A stretch of DNA of 55,907 nucleotides from Streptomyces sp. Isolate_45 (lineage in GTDB: Bacteria; Actinomycetota; Actinomycetes; Streptomycetales; Streptomycetaceae): positions 1-55,907 of the forward strand of contig NZ_JANFAK020000045.1 in NCBI RefSeq assembly GCF_024721315.2. The letters are read 5' to 3'. The position numbers were made by a program, and so were the translations under genes. A model generated the notes under the pieces. The model was not told the origin of the DNA, searched no databases, and saw nothing but the letters and a program-made list of their open reading frames with translations. This document shows positions 8,425 through 17,427 of the stretch, piece after piece. Each line of letters opens with the position of its first letter. The first letter of the stretch is position 1.

Positions 8425-9606
8425 TCAGCGGTCCAGGAACGCGAACAGGGCTTCCCAGCGGTCGGTGATCTCGTCGCTGGAGAAGCGCCGCACGCTGCGG
8501 AAACCGGCGTCACCGAGCCGGTCGCGCAGGTCCGCGTCCGACATCAGGGCGTCCAGGTGCCCGGCGAGTTCCATAGTGTTGCCGAGGCGGGCCAGCAGCC
8601 CGTCCTCGCCGTGCTCCACGATCTCCCGTACGCCCGGCGCGCAGTCGAAGGCGGCCACCGGTAGGCCCGCCGCCATCGCCTCCAGCAAGGTGATCGGGAA
8701 GCCCTCGGCGCGGGAGGCCTGGGCGAAGACCGAAGCCCCGCGCAGGGCGCCCAGCACGTCGTCGGTGCTGCCCATCCACTCCACGGAGTCGTCGAGCCCG
8801 AGCGAGGCGCAGTGGGCCCGCAGGGACTCCTCCTCGATGCCGGCCCCGTGGATCCGCAGGGTCCAGTCGGGGTGGTGCGGTGCCGCGTCCGCCCACGCGT
8901 CGAGAAGCAGGTCCACGCCCTTCTCGAAGGCGAGGCGGCCGACGCTCGCGACGACCTTCGAGGTGCGCGGGGCGGGGGAGTCCGGCATGAACGGCAACGG
9001 GTTCGGCATGCTGTCGACGTTCTCCATACCGGCCCGGATCCACAGGTCGGCGTCCTCCGGGGTCAGTACCAGCAGCCGGTCGACCTGGGAGTAGTGGCGG
9101 CGGACCCGATCGCCCCGCGTGGACTTCTGGCTGGCCTCGAAGGACTCGTGGCTCATGCCGATGACCGACAGCCCCTTGGTGTCGGCGAGGGCCACCCACT
9201 CCATCGCCCAGACCTGGGTGACGATGACCACGCCGCCGGGCCGGGCCGCGCGGAAGAGACCGCTCAGCGTCTCCGCCCGGTCCCGCATCCCGGCCCGCCG
9301 GACAGCCTGCCGGCGGCGCTCGGGGGCATTGAGCCGGCCCTTGATGCCGTGCAGCCGGCGTGCCTTCGGCGGGTGGGCGTCGTAGAGCGTCGTCGTCGCG
9401 TACGGCAGGTCGGCGGGCAGCTTCTGGCGGATCTCCTCGGCGACGGGGGCGATGCCGACGACGTGCACCCGGTGCCCGCGGTCGGTCAACAGCCGGGCCA
9501 TCTGGTGCGACCAGGTCGTCACCCCGCCGAGCTCGTCGACGCTGTTGGAGACGAGGAAGACGTCGCGGCCGCCCGGCGCTGTGGACTCGTGGGGCTGCTG
9601 GCTCAC
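8425..9606 (-). CDS. Family 4 glycosyltransferase
   Basis: Retaining GT-B type glycosyltransferase of 393 residues. The N-terminal half begins VFLVSNSVDELGGVTTW, with the acceptor-side Gly-rich loop. The C-terminal half has SVGRLAFEKGVDLLLDAW and the nucleotide-sugar E-x7-E motif EGFPITLLEAMAAG. The GTG start at 9606 overlaps the TGA of the upstream GT2-TagF gene by 4 nt, indicating translational coupling. The open frame continues far upstream, but that part runs antisense-free through the other frame of the GT2-TagF gene and is not protein. No membrane segment is seen; it probably acts at the cytoplasmic face on a lipid-linked acceptor. Confidence 0.87.
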   Translation of the reverse strand: MSQQPHESTAPGGRDVFLVSNSVDELGGVTTWSHQMARLLTDRGHRVHVVGIAPVAEEIRQKLPADLPYATTTLYDAHPPKARRLHGIKGRLNAPERRRQAVRRAGMRDRAETLSGLFRAARPGGVVIVTQVWAMEWVALADTKGLSVIGMSHESFEASQKSTRGDRVRRHYSQVDRLLVLTPEDADLWIRAGMENVDSMPNPLPFMPDSPAPRTSKVVASVGRLAFEKGVDLLLDAWADAAPHHPDWTLRIHGAGIEEESLRAHCASLGLDDSVEWMGSTDDVLGALRGASVFAQASRAEGFPITLLEAMAAGLPVAAFDCAPGVREIVEHGEDGLLARLGNTMELAGHLDALMSDADLRDRLGDAGFRSVRRFSSDEITDRWEALFAFLDR

Positions 9607-12473
9607 TTGCCGCTCCTGGTGAAGAACTTCTCGACGATCCGGCGGGCGGCGTCGCCCCGGTCGTACTCGCCGAACTCGGTGAGGAAACGCTGACGGGCCT
9701 CGGCGTACTTGGCGTCCGCCTCGTCGAAGGCCGCGACGGCCTGCATCAGCTCGTCGGCCGTGGACACGACCGGGCCCGGCGCCTTCTCCTTCAGGTCGAA
9801 GTACGTGCCGCGGATGTCCGTCGCGTACGCGTCGTAGTCGTAGGCGAAGAACAGCATCGGCCGGTCCAGCACCGCGTAGTCGAACATCACGGACGAGTAG
9901 TCGGTGATCAGTCCGTCGGCGAGGGCCAGCAGCGGGGTGACGTCGTGGTGCCGGGACACGTCGAGGACGCGGCCCGCGACCGACGGCGGCAGCGACACGC
10001 TGTTGAGGTAGTGCGTGCGCACCAGCAGGGTGAAGCGGTCGCCGAGTCGGTCGGCGAACTCCTCCACGTCGAAGGGGAACTCGAAGTTCTCCACCGTGCC
10101 GTCCGCGTTCGCCCGGAACGTCGGCGCGTACAGCAGCACCTTCTTGTCCGGGTCGATGCCCAGCTCCGCGGCGAGCGGTCCGCGCAGCCGCTCCCCGCTG
10201 TCCGCCTCGGCGCGGTGCGCCTCGACCAGGGCGTCGTTGCGCGGGTATCCGGTGCGCAGCAGGACCTCGTCGCGCAGCCGGAAGCCCTTGGCGAGGGTGC
10301 GGGTGTCGTGCTCGGAGCGGATCAGGAAGTGGTCGAAGCGGTCGACGGCCGCCTGGAAGCGGTCCTGCCCGGCCTTGCCCTGCGCCTTGGTACGGGGCTC
10401 GTGGAAGCCCATCCGCTTGAGCGCGGACCCGTGCCAGGTCTGGATGTACGTGGTCCCCGGGCGCTTGGTCAGGGCCAGCGGGAACCCCTGGTTGTCGACC
10501 CAGTACTCGGCCTGCGCGAGCGCCCGCAGGTACGGCCAGCTCCAGCGCCGCACCAAGGTGGCCTCCTTGGGGAAGCCGGTCGGCTTGCCGCCCGCGTACG
10601 ACCAGATCGCCTCGAACGGCGCGCCCTGGCGGACGAGCTCCTCGTAGATGGCCTTGGGGCTGTCGCTGTACTGCTTGCCCATGTGGCTCTCGAAGACGAT
10701 CGTGCCCTTCTTGACGGGCAGCTTCGAGAAGACCTCGTGGTAGACCTTCACCTTCTGCTCGCCCGAGCCGATGTTGCGGCGGGCCTTCAGCGCGCGGCGC
10801 AGGCCGCGCTTGACCACTCCGGCGGCCTTGCCGTGCATCGCGCTGTTGATGAGCGTCTGGGTGCGGACGGCCGCGGGGCCCTCGGCGGTCAGGACGTAGG
10901 AGAGGTTGCCCTTCTTGGTCATCTCCGGCTCGAAGCGGTCGGAGACGAGTCGGGTCAGACGCGGGCGCACCCGCAGCCGCGCGGCGGAATCGAGGTCGAC
11001 GCCGCCGACGGAAACACGGGTCGTCATCCGGTCGGAGCCCGCAGTCAGCTTCAGCCGGACGTCCCAGACGGCGTCGATGATGCCGAGCGGGCGGACGGTG
11101 CTGCCGACGTCGGCCGTGGTGGACCACTCGATCGAGTCACCGGCGTGGCGGACGGTTGCCACCGGGAAGCTGAAGGAGCGGACCCCGATCTGCCGTCGGG
11201 CCCGGAATTCGAGCGAGGCCTTCAGCTCGGTGCCGGCCTGGATCCGGCCCAGCGGGTTCACGATGGAACCGGCCAGGGTGACGGTGCCGCGCCCGTCGTC
11301 CTCGTAGGAGGTCAGACGGTTGCCGAGGCACAGGGAGGAGAGCGGGGCGGTGTGGAAGCCCTGCTCGGTGACGTCCAGTATCCGGCGGCCCTCGGCGTCG
11401 TCGAGGTGGCCCGCGCACCAGTAGACGCGGCCGTCGCGCTCCGCGAGCGGGGAGGACAGCCGCCCCTTGTTGGTCATCGCGTCGGCCGCGGCGAGGAGGT
11501 TGTCCCAGTCCTCCTTGCCCAGCAGGTAGGCGCAGATGGCTTGGAGGTGGGTGACGTTGTCGTACGCGGCGGGGTCGAGGTCCGCGAGGTAACCGTTCGC
11601 CAGCCGGGCGAACTGCTGCCGGTAGTCGTCACCGAGGAGCGGCAGGTCACGCAGGTGCAGCACCAGGTCGTGCTTGAGGAACTTGGCGTCCTTCGCCGAC
11701 TTGATCGCGGTGTGGCCCTTGGCGGCGAGCAGCTCGTCGACGCGGCGGTGGATCTCCATCCGGTGGACGAAGTTCGCGATCTCGTGGCGCCGGTTGCTGA
11801 TCGACTTCGCCGCGGCCTTCTCGACCACGTTCCAGAAGTAGACGTGGTTCGGGATCAGGGTGATCCGCCGGGCGGCCACGTAGGCCTGCGCGGAGAACAG
11901 CAGGTCCTCGTAGTGGATGCCGACCGGGAACTCCAGGCCCTGCTCCAGCAGGAACTCGCGCCGGTAGCACTTGTTCGTGGAGAGGGTGTCGTAGACCAGC
12001 AGGTCCGGGTACTCGGTGATCGACTCCAGCGTGCGGGTGCGCGCGTAGATCCACGGGTACCACTCGGTGGTCTTGTTCCACCGGTTGTCGAGGTGCACGC
12101 GCACGCACATGCCCGACACCAGGTCGGACCCGGTGCGCTCGGCGGCCGCCAGCATGTTCCGGCAGGCGTTGCGCTCCAGTACGTCGTCACTGTCCAGGAA
12201 CATGACGTACGTGCCCGTGGCCCGCTGGATGCCGTGATTGCGGGGCGCGCCGCAGCCGCCGCTGTTCTCGGGTAGCTGGAAGGCGCGCACCCGTCCCGGA
12301 TGCGCCGCTTCCAGCTCCTTGGCGACCGAGTAGGACCCGTCCTTGCTGCAGTCGTCCACGATCACGACTTCGACCCCGCGCAGGGTCTGGTCCAAAACCG
12401 ACTGGACGGCTGTCTGCAGACGCTCTGCGTCGTTGTAGACGATGACGACCACGGAGACGTCAGGCACGTGCAC
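9603..12473 (-). CDS. GT2 glycosyltransferase fused to CDP-glycerol glycerophosphotransferase (TagF type)
   Basis: A 956-residue bifunctional enzyme. Residues 1 to about 300 form a GT2 domain: SVVVIVYND, IVDDCSKDGS near 40, MFLDSDD near 92. Residues from about 585 to the end match the TagF/CDP-glycerol glycerophosphotransferase fold, with QTWHGSALKRMG near 678, RNDAL, APTFRA and LITDYSSVMFDYA near 857. The family polymerises polyol phosphate onto a lipid-linked acceptor in teichoic-acid synthesis, so this protein could add both sugar and polyol phosphate units. The GTG at 12473 has AAGGGA about 8 nt upstream; GTG at 12467 is an alternative. It overlaps the GT4 gene by 4 nt and is divergent from the GtrB-like gene. 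Confidence 0.9.
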   Translation of the reverse strand: MHVPDVSVVVIVYNDAERLQTAVQSVLDQTLRGVEVVIVDDCSKDGSYSVAKELEAAHPGRVRAFQLPENSGGCGAPRNHGIQRATGTYVMFLDSDDVLERNACRNMLAAAERTGSDLVSGMCVRVHLDNRWNKTTEWYPWIYARTRTLESITEYPDLLVYDTLSTNKCYRREFLLEQGLEFPVGIHYEDLLFSAQAYVAARRITLIPNHVYFWNVVEKAAAKSISNRRHEIANFVHRMEIHRRVDELLAAKGHTAIKSAKDAKFLKHDLVLHLRDLPLLGDDYRQQFARLANGYLADLDPAAYDNVTHLQAICAYLLGKEDWDNLLAAADAMTNKGRLSSPLAERDGRVYWCAGHLDDAEGRRILDVTEQGFHTAPLSSLCLGNRLTSYEDDGRGTVTLAGSIVNPLGRIQAGTELKASLEFRARRQIGVRSFSFPVATVRHAGDSIEWSTTADVGSTVRPLGIIDAVWDVRLKLTAGSDRMTTRVSVGGVDLDSAARLRVRPRLTRLVSDRFEPEMTKKGNLSYVLTAEGPAAVRTQTLINSAMHGKAAGVVKRGLRRALKARRNIGSGEQKVKVYHEVFSKLPVKKGTIVFESHMGKQYSDSPKAIYEELVRQGAPFEAIWSYAGGKPTGFPKEATLVRRWSWPYLRALAQAEYWVDNQGFPLALTKRPGTTYIQTWHGSALKRMGFHEPRTKAQGKAGQDRFQAAVDRFDHFLIRSEHDTRTLAKGFRLRDEVLLRTGYPRNDALVEAHRAEADSGERLRGPLAAELGIDPDKKVLLYAPTFRANADGTVENFEFPFDVEEFADRLGDRFTLLVRTHYLNSVSLPPSVAGRVLDVSRHHDVTPLLALADGLITDYSSVMFDYAVLDRPMLFFAYDYDAYATDIRGTYFDLKEKAPGPVVSTADELMQAVAAFDEADAKYAEARQRFLTEFGEYDRGDAARRIVEKFFTRSGK

Positions 12474-12631
12474 CTCGATCCCTTCGTTCCATTCCGCTTA
12501 TCCAGTCAAAGCTACCGTGTGCCGCACGCGACTCCGGCAGGCCGGCCACCGGCGTGCATACTTCTAAGGAAGAGGTGAGTGGCGGGTCCGGTCGCCGACA
12601 ATCACCCGTTCGGACCCAGCAGGAAGTGCTC

Positions 12632-13609
12632 ATGACCAAGCTGTCGGTAGTTGTCCCTTGTTACAACGAAGAAGCCGTGATCGACAGTTTCGACGCGGAG
12701 ATCAGGCGGGTACTGGACGACCTGCCCGTCGAGTACGAGGTCTGCTACGTCGACGACGGCAGCCGTGACGGAACTCTCGAAAAGCTTCGTAAGATCGCCT
12801 CCGAGTACGCCGACCGGACGCGGTACGTGTCCTTCAGCCGCAACTTCGGCAAGGAGGCGGGCATGCTCGCCGGCCTGCGCGAGGCCACCGGCGACGCCGT
12901 CGTCATCATGGACGCCGACCTCCAGCACCCGCCGGAGCTGATCGCCACCATGCTGGAGCACTACCGGCAGGGCCACGACCAGATCATCGCCCGTCGCACC
13001 CGCGAGGGCGACAAGAAGGTCCGCTCGGCCCTCAGCCGCCTCTACTACCGGGGCGTCAACCGCTGGGTCGACGTCGAGCTCGCCGACGGCGTCGGAGATT
13101 TCCGCATGCTGTCCCGGCCGGCCGTGGACGCCCTGCTCGCGCTCCCCGAGTACAACCGCTTCTCCAAGGGACTCTTCTCCTGGATCGGCTTCGACACCGT
13201 CCACTTCGACTACCGCAACGCCCAGCGCGAGGCCGGCGAGACGAAGTGGAAGTTCGGCAGCCTGCTGAACTACGGCATGGACGGGCTGATCTCGTTCAAC
13301 AATCGCCCGCTGCGGATCGGGATCTGGCTCGGCGTGTCGCTGGTGGGCCTGACCGGCCTGTACGCGCTGTGGATCACCATCATGGCGATCACCAACGGCA
13401 TCGACTCGCCGGGCTACGTCACCCTCGTCGCGATGATCGCCGGAATCGGCGGCGTGCAGATGATCATGCTGGGTCTGATCGGCGAATACATCGGCCGCAT
13501 CTACTACGAGACCAAGCGCCGCCCCCACTTCCTGGTCAAGGAAGCCCACGGCGCCGAGCGCATGCCCGGCATCTCCGAAGCCGTGATCGCGGAGCGCAGC
13601 CGCCGATGA
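12632..13609 (+). CDS. GtrB-like polyprenyl-phosphate glycosyltransferase
   Basis: Membrane GT2 enzyme of the dolichol-phosphate mannose synthase/GtrB type, which moves a sugar from a nucleotide donor to a polyprenyl phosphate carrier. The 325-residue product begins KLSVVVPCYNEE, has YVDDGSRDGT and the DxD region MDADLQHPPE, and ends with two membrane segments (about 228-255 and 262-288) before a basic tail. ATG at 12632 has AGGAAG 5 nt upstream; earlier in-frame codons (12554) lack a ribosome binding site and family similarity. The stop overlaps the GtrA-like start by 4 nt, the classical gtrB-gtrA type pairing. It probably feeds lipid-linked sugar to the wall polymer locus. Confidence 0.9.
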   Translation: MTKLSVVVPCYNEEAVIDSFDAEIRRVLDDLPVEYEVCYVDDGSRDGTLEKLRKIASEYADRTRYVSFSRNFGKEAGMLAGLREATGDAVVIMDADLQHPPELIATMLEHYRQGHDQIIARRTREGDKKVRSALSRLYYRGVNRWVDVELADGVGDFRMLSRPAVDALLALPEYNRFSKGLFSWIGFDTVHFDYRNAQREAGETKWKFGSLLNYGMDGLISFNNRPLRIGIWLGVSLVGLTGLYALWITIMAITNGIDSPGYVTLVAMIAGIGGVQMIMLGLIGEYIGRIYYETKRRPHFLVKEAHGAERMPGISEAVIAERSRR

Positions 13610-14043
13610 CGAAGAAGGACCAGCTCGGCCAGATCCTTCGGTTCGCCCTCGTGGGCGGCGTCAACACCGGCACCTTCTTCGGGTTCTACCTGCTGCTGCA
13701 CCCGTGGATGCCGTACTTCGCCGCCTACACCCTGGCCTTCGTGCTGTCGATGATCGGGTCGTTCTTCATGAACACCTACTTCACCTACCGCACCCGGCCC
13801 ACCTGGAAGAAGTTCCTGTTCTTCCCGCTGACCAACGTCACCAACTACGTCATCCAGTCCGTCGGCCTCTACGCCCTCGTCACCTGGGCCGGGATGGACA
13901 CCCGGATCGCGCCGCTCGTCGCGGCCGTCGTCGCCATCCCCTTCACCTTCCTGCTGTCCCGCAAGATCCTGGTGCCGGGAGCGGCCCGCGCGGCGGAACC
14001 CGCGCCCGCGCCCGCGTCGTCGTCGCCGTCGTCCACGGTCTGA
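13606..14043 (+). CDS. GtrA family membrane protein (putative lipid-linked sugar flippase)
   Basis: A 145-residue protein with four predicted membrane helices: FALVGGVNTGTFFGFYLLL, YTLAFVLSMIGSFFMNTYF, FPLTNVTNYVIQSVGLYALV and LVAAVVAIPFTFLLSRKIL. RFALVGGVNT and the F-N-TYFTYR segment are the GtrA (PF04138) signature. The family is thought to move polyprenyl-phosphate sugars across the membrane; this is inferred from better-studied relatives. ATG at 13606 overlaps the TGA of the GtrB-like gene. The tail is rich in Ala and Pro with no further domain. Confidence 0.88.
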   Translation: MTKKDQLGQILRFALVGGVNTGTFFGFYLLLHPWMPYFAAYTLAFVLSMIGSFFMNTYFTYRTRPTWKKFLFFPLTNVTNYVIQSVGLYALVTWAGMDTRIAPLVAAVVAIPFTFLLSRKILVPGAARAAEPAPAPASSSPSSTV

Positions 14044-14135
14044 AACCGCCGAGCGCGCGCTCACGGCCACCCCGTAGATTGGGCAGGTCGGCCGGACCCT
14101 CGTCCGGCCGTCCGGCAAGGGGCAAGGGGACAGAC

Positions 14136-15263
14136 GTGTCAGGGGCAAGGCAAGGCGTGCTGGACGCCCGCAGGATCGTGGTCAAGGTCGGTTCCTCCTC
14201 CCTGACCACGGCGGAGGGCGGACTCGACGCCGACCGGGTGGACGCCCTGGTCGACGTACTGGCCAAGGCGCGCAGCGGCGGGGAGAAGGAGATCGTCCTG
14301 GTCTCCTCCGGAGCCATCGCCGCCGGACTCTCCCCGCTCGGCCTGCGCCGCCGACCCAAGGACCTCGCCCGCCAGCAGGCCGCCGCCAGCGTCGGCCAGG
14401 GCCTGCTCGTCGCCCGGTACACCGCCTCCTTCGCCCGCTACGGCGTCCGCGTCGGCCAAGTGCTGCTCACCACCGACGACACCAGCCGGCGCGCGCACTA
14501 CCGCAACGCCTACCGGACGCTCGACCAGCTCCTGGCCATGGGCGCGCTGCCCGTCGTCAACGAGAACGACACCGTCGCCACCGACGAGATCCGCTTCGGC
14601 GACAACGACCGGCTGGCCGCCCTCGTCGCCCACCTGGTCCGCGCCGACCTCCTCGTCCTCCTCTCCGACGTCGACGGCCTCTACGACGGCGACCCGTCGC
14701 AGCCCGGCACCACCCGCATCGACGAGGTCCGCGGCCCCCAGGACATCGCCCACGTCACCATCGGCAGTGCCGGCAAGGCGGGCGTCGGCACCGGCGGCAT
14801 GGTCACCAAGGTCGAAGCCGCGCGGATCGCCGCCGCCGCGGGCATCCCCGTCGTCCTCACCTCCGCCAGTCAGGCCGCCGACGCGCTCTCCGGCCGCTCG
14901 ACCGGTACCCACTTCCACGCCACCGGCCGCCGCTCCGCCGACCGGCTCCTGTGGCTCCAACACGCATCGACCCCGCAGGGCCACCTCGTCCTGGACGACG
15001 GCGCCGTGCGCGCCGTCACCGAACGCGGCAGCTCCCTGCTGCCCGCCGGGATCGCCGCCGTCGAGGGCGACTTCGTCGCCGGGGACCCCGTGGAGCTGCG
15101 GTCCGCGGACGGCCGCGCCGTCGCGAGGGGCCTGGTCAACTTCGACGCCAAGGAGCTCCCGCAGCTCCTCGGCCGCTCCACCCGCGAGCTCGCCAGGGAG
15201 CTCGGACCGGCGTACGAGCGGGAGGTCGTACACCGTGACGATCTGGTGCTGCTCCAGGGCTGA
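14136..15263 (+). CDS. proB: Glutamate 5-kinase
   Basis: Phosphorylates glutamate in the first step of proline synthesis, yielding gamma-glutamyl phosphate for ProA. The 375-residue product has the amino-acid kinase fold (RIVVKVGSSSLT, VLVSSGAIAAG, VVNENDTV, RFGDNDRLAALVA, LLSDVDGLYDGDP) and a C-terminal PUA domain of about 90 residues after residue 285. GTG at 14136 follows AAGGGGA and gives the normal family length. The open frame upstream to 13704 is only a shadow of the GtrA-like gene. TAGATT at 14075 may be a -10 element. proA follows about 0.8 kb downstream with a small gene between. Confidence 0.96.
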   Translation: MSGARQGVLDARRIVVKVGSSSLTTAEGGLDADRVDALVDVLAKARSGGEKEIVLVSSGAIAAGLSPLGLRRRPKDLARQQAAASVGQGLLVARYTASFARYGVRVGQVLLTTDDTSRRAHYRNAYRTLDQLLAMGALPVVNENDTVATDEIRFGDNDRLAALVAHLVRADLLVLLSDVDGLYDGDPSQPGTTRIDEVRGPQDIAHVTIGSAGKAGVGTGGMVTKVEAARIAAAAGIPVVLTSASQAADALSGRSTGTHFHATGRRSADRLLWLQHASTPQGHLVLDDGAVRAVTERGSSLLPAGIAAVEGDFVAGDPVELRSADGRAVARGLVNFDAKELPQLLGRSTRELARELGPAYEREVVHRDDLVLLQG

Positions 15264-15347
15264 GGTTCGGCAAAACCGCCGCGCGGGGGGCCGGGGACTG
15301 GTCAACTGTGAGGGGCGGACACGCGTAGCGCAGACAGGAGGCGGCTG

Positions 15348-15797
15348 GTGAGACGAGCGCTGACCAGCGTCGGCACCGGGGACGGCCACGGACAGGGGAA
15401 CGGTCACGGAAACGGGGACCACGGCCACGGGGACGACGGCCACGGGGACCGGGACGAGTCCCGCCTGTGGCACATCACCCTGAGCGTCTCCGGCAAGCCC
15501 GCGCCCCTCTCGGAGGTCCGGCGCGGGCTGGAACAGCTCGCCCACGACCACCCCTTCCTGCTGACCAGCCGGTACGCCGACGACCACGCGGAGATCCGGT
15601 ACTGGGAGGAGGCCCGCGACCTGCACGACGCGGCGGCCGTCGCCCTGCGACTCTGGGGCGAACACCGATCCTCGGCGCAACTGCCGCCCTGGGAGATCGT
15701 CGGCCTGGAGGTCATCGACCGCGCGACGTACCACCAACGGGTGGCGGAGGGCTACGGCCCACCCCCGGCCCACCCGGTGGGCGTACACCCGTACTAG
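15348..15797 (+). CDS. Conserved hypothetical protein with His/Asp/Gly-rich N-terminus
   Basis: A 149-residue protein of unknown function between proB and proA. Residues about 9-35 are a run of alternating Gly, His, Asp and Asn with at least nine histidines, followed by a compact domain of about 110 residues beginning LWHITLSVSGKPAPLSEV, which contains a DDHAEIRYWEEARD segment. GTG at 15348 has a perfect AGGAGG six nucleotides upstream. The compact domain looks like a genuine conserved actinobacterial family; the His-rich leader may bind metal ions, which is inference only. No signal peptide or membrane segment is seen. Confidence 0.75.
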   Translation: MRRALTSVGTGDGHGQGNGHGNGDHGHGDDGHGDRDESRLWHITLSVSGKPAPLSEVRRGLEQLAHDHPFLLTSRYADDHAEIRYWEEARDLHDAAAVALRLWGEHRSSAQLPPWEIVGLEVIDRATYHQRVAEGYGPPPAHPVGVHPY

Positions 15798-15832
15798 CCG
15801 GATTCCGTGCGCGGGGCCGGGCCGATCCGGCC

Positions 15833-15871
15833 CCGCCGGCGTTCGAGCCGCGGGGTCCGGGGCGGAGCCCC
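15833..15871. repeat. Dispersed Streptomyces intergenic repeat, copy 1
   Basis: This 39-nt block in the gap between the hypothetical gene and proA matches the reverse complement of 55715-55753 with about four differences. It contains GGTCCGGGGCGGAGCCCC, a short hairpin, and is followed by a second GGGCGGAGCCC echo at 15881-15892. Similar GC-rich palindromic elements are scattered between genes in Streptomyces genomes. Confidence 0.7.
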
Positions 15872-16055
15872 GAAAGGGTCCGGGCGGAGCCCGGGAAGCG
15901 GCGAAGGGGCGGGGCGGGGAGACGGCCCCGCGCAGCGGCCCCACCCCGACCCGCGGGAGGGCCGGGGGAGAAGCCCCGCGCAGCGACCCGCGCAGCGACC
16001 CGCGCCCCCGCGTCTCGGGGGATGGAACCCCTTCGGACCCGGTGCGGCCGGGGAC

Positions 16056-16061
16056 TACCCT
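16056..16061 (+). promoter_or_regulatory. Leaderless -10 element of proA
   Basis: TACCCT lies 6 nt before the proA ATG, with no ribosome binding site between. This places the transcription start at or beside the start codon. Confidence 0.6.
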
Positions 16062-16067
16062 GGCCGC

Positions 16068-17351
16068 ATGACCACGCTCGACGACGCCACCGCCACCTCC
16101 CCCGTCCTCGCCACCGCGCAGCGCTCCCGCACGGCCGCCGCGACCATCGCGCCACTCCCGCGGTCCGCCAAGGACGCGGCCCTGCTGGCCATCGCGGACG
16201 CCCTGGAGGCCCGTACGGCGGAGATCGTCACCGCCAACGCCGTGGACACGGCCAAGGCGCGCGAGGCCGGTACGAGCGAGACGGTCATCGACCGACTCAC
16301 CCTCACCCCGGAGCGGGTCAAGGCCATCGCCTCCGACGTGCGCGACGTCGCCGCCCTCCCCGACCCCGTGGGCGAGGTCGTCCGCGGCTCGACCCTCCCC
16401 AACGGCATCGACCTCCGCCAGGTCCGGGTACCGCTCGGCGTCGTCGGCATCATCTACGAGGCCCGCCCCAACGTCACCGTCGACGCCGCCGCCCTCTGCC
16501 TGAAGTCCGGCAACGCCGTTCTCCTGCGCGGCAGTTCGTCGGCCTACGCCTCCAACACGGCCCTCGTCGCGATCCTGCGCGACGCCGTCGAGAGCGCCGG
16601 CCTGCCCGCCGACGCGATCCAGCTCGTCCCCGGTGAGTCCCGCGACTCCGTCCGCGAGCTGATGCGCGCCCGCGGCCTCGTCGACGTCCTCATCCCGCGC
16701 GGTGGCGCCTCCCTCATCAAGACCGTCGTCGAGGAGTCCATCGTCCCGGTCATCGAGACCGGTACCGGCAACTGCCACGTCTACGTCGACGCCCGGGCGG
16801 ACCTCGGCATGGCGGTGGACATCCTCATCAACTCCAAGGCGCAGCGGCCCTCCGTCTGCAACTCCGCCGAGACCCTCCTCGTGCACCGCGACATCGCGGC
16901 GGACTTCCTCCCGCTCGCCCTCGACGCCCTCGCCGAGGCCGGCGTCACCGTCCACGGCGACGAGCGGGTCCTGGCCGCGGCCGAGGGCACCAAGGCCACC
17001 GCCCTGCCCGCGACCGACGAGGACTGGGCCGCCGAGTACCTGTCCTACGACATCGCCGCCGCCGTCGTGGACTCCCTCGACGACGCCGTCACCCACATCC
17101 GCCGCTGGACCTCCGGCCACACCGAGGCGATCGTCACCACCTCCCAGGCCGCCGCGCGCCGGTTCACCCAGCTGGTCGACTCGACCACCGTCGCCGTGAA
17201 CGCCTCCACCCGGTTCACGGACGGTGGTCAGTTCGGCTTCGGCGCCGAGATCGGCATCTCCACCCAGAAGCTGCACGCCCGGGGCCCCATGGGCCTTCCC
17301 GAGCTCACCTCCACCAAGTACATCGTCACCGGCGACGGTCACATCCGGTAA
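16068..17351 (+). CDS. proA: Gamma-glutamyl phosphate reductase
   Basis: NADPH-dependent reduction of gamma-glutamyl phosphate to glutamate semialdehyde, the second step of proline synthesis. The 427-residue aldehyde-dehydrogenase-fold protein has LGVVGIIYEARPNVT, LKSGNAVLLRGSS, LIPRGGASLI and the catalytic-cysteine region PSVCNSAETLL, and ends with RFTDGGQFGFGAEIGISTQK, typical of ProA. ATG at 16068 gives the usual length; the open frame extending to 15807 crosses the intergenic repeat and is not coding. A TACCCT -10 six nucleotides before the ATG points to a leaderless mRNA independent of proB. Confidence 0.97.
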   Translation: MTTLDDATATSPVLATAQRSRTAAATIAPLPRSAKDAALLAIADALEARTAEIVTANAVDTAKAREAGTSETVIDRLTLTPERVKAIASDVRDVAALPDPVGEVVRGSTLPNGIDLRQVRVPLGVVGIIYEARPNVTVDAAALCLKSGNAVLLRGSSSAYASNTALVAILRDAVESAGLPADAIQLVPGESRDSVRELMRARGLVDVLIPRGGASLIKTVVEESIVPVIETGTGNCHVYVDARADLGMAVDILINSKAQRPSVCNSAETLLVHRDIAADFLPLALDALAEAGVTVHGDERVLAAAEGTKATALPATDEDWAAEYLSYDIAAAVVDSLDDAVTHIRRWTSGHTEAIVTTSQAAARRFTQLVDSTTVAVNASTRFTDGGQFGFGAEIGISTQKLHARGPMGLPELTSTKYIVTGDGHIR

Positions 17352-17415
17352 CCGCCCCACGAACACGGTGTGGCCGGATCCCGGCGTACGCCTGCCCAAA
17401 GCCGCCCCCCAGGTC

Positions 17416-17421
17416 TACGCT
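17416..17421 (+). promoter_or_regulatory. Leaderless -10 element of the 185-aa membrane protein gene
   Basis: TACGCT lies 6 nt before the GTG at 17428 and no ribosome binding site is visible between them. Confidence 0.5.
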
Positions 17422-17427
17422 GGTGCT

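Noticed and set aside
9607..11127. N-terminal extension of the GT4 glycosyltransferase
   Set aside because: It reads the GT2-TagF gene in a different frame; the GTGA overlap at 9603-9606 gives a natural start and family length.
14139..17399. A 1086-codon minus-strand frame over proB-proA
   Set aside because: Gly/Val/Asp low-complexity product, antisense to proB and proA, no start or motif support.
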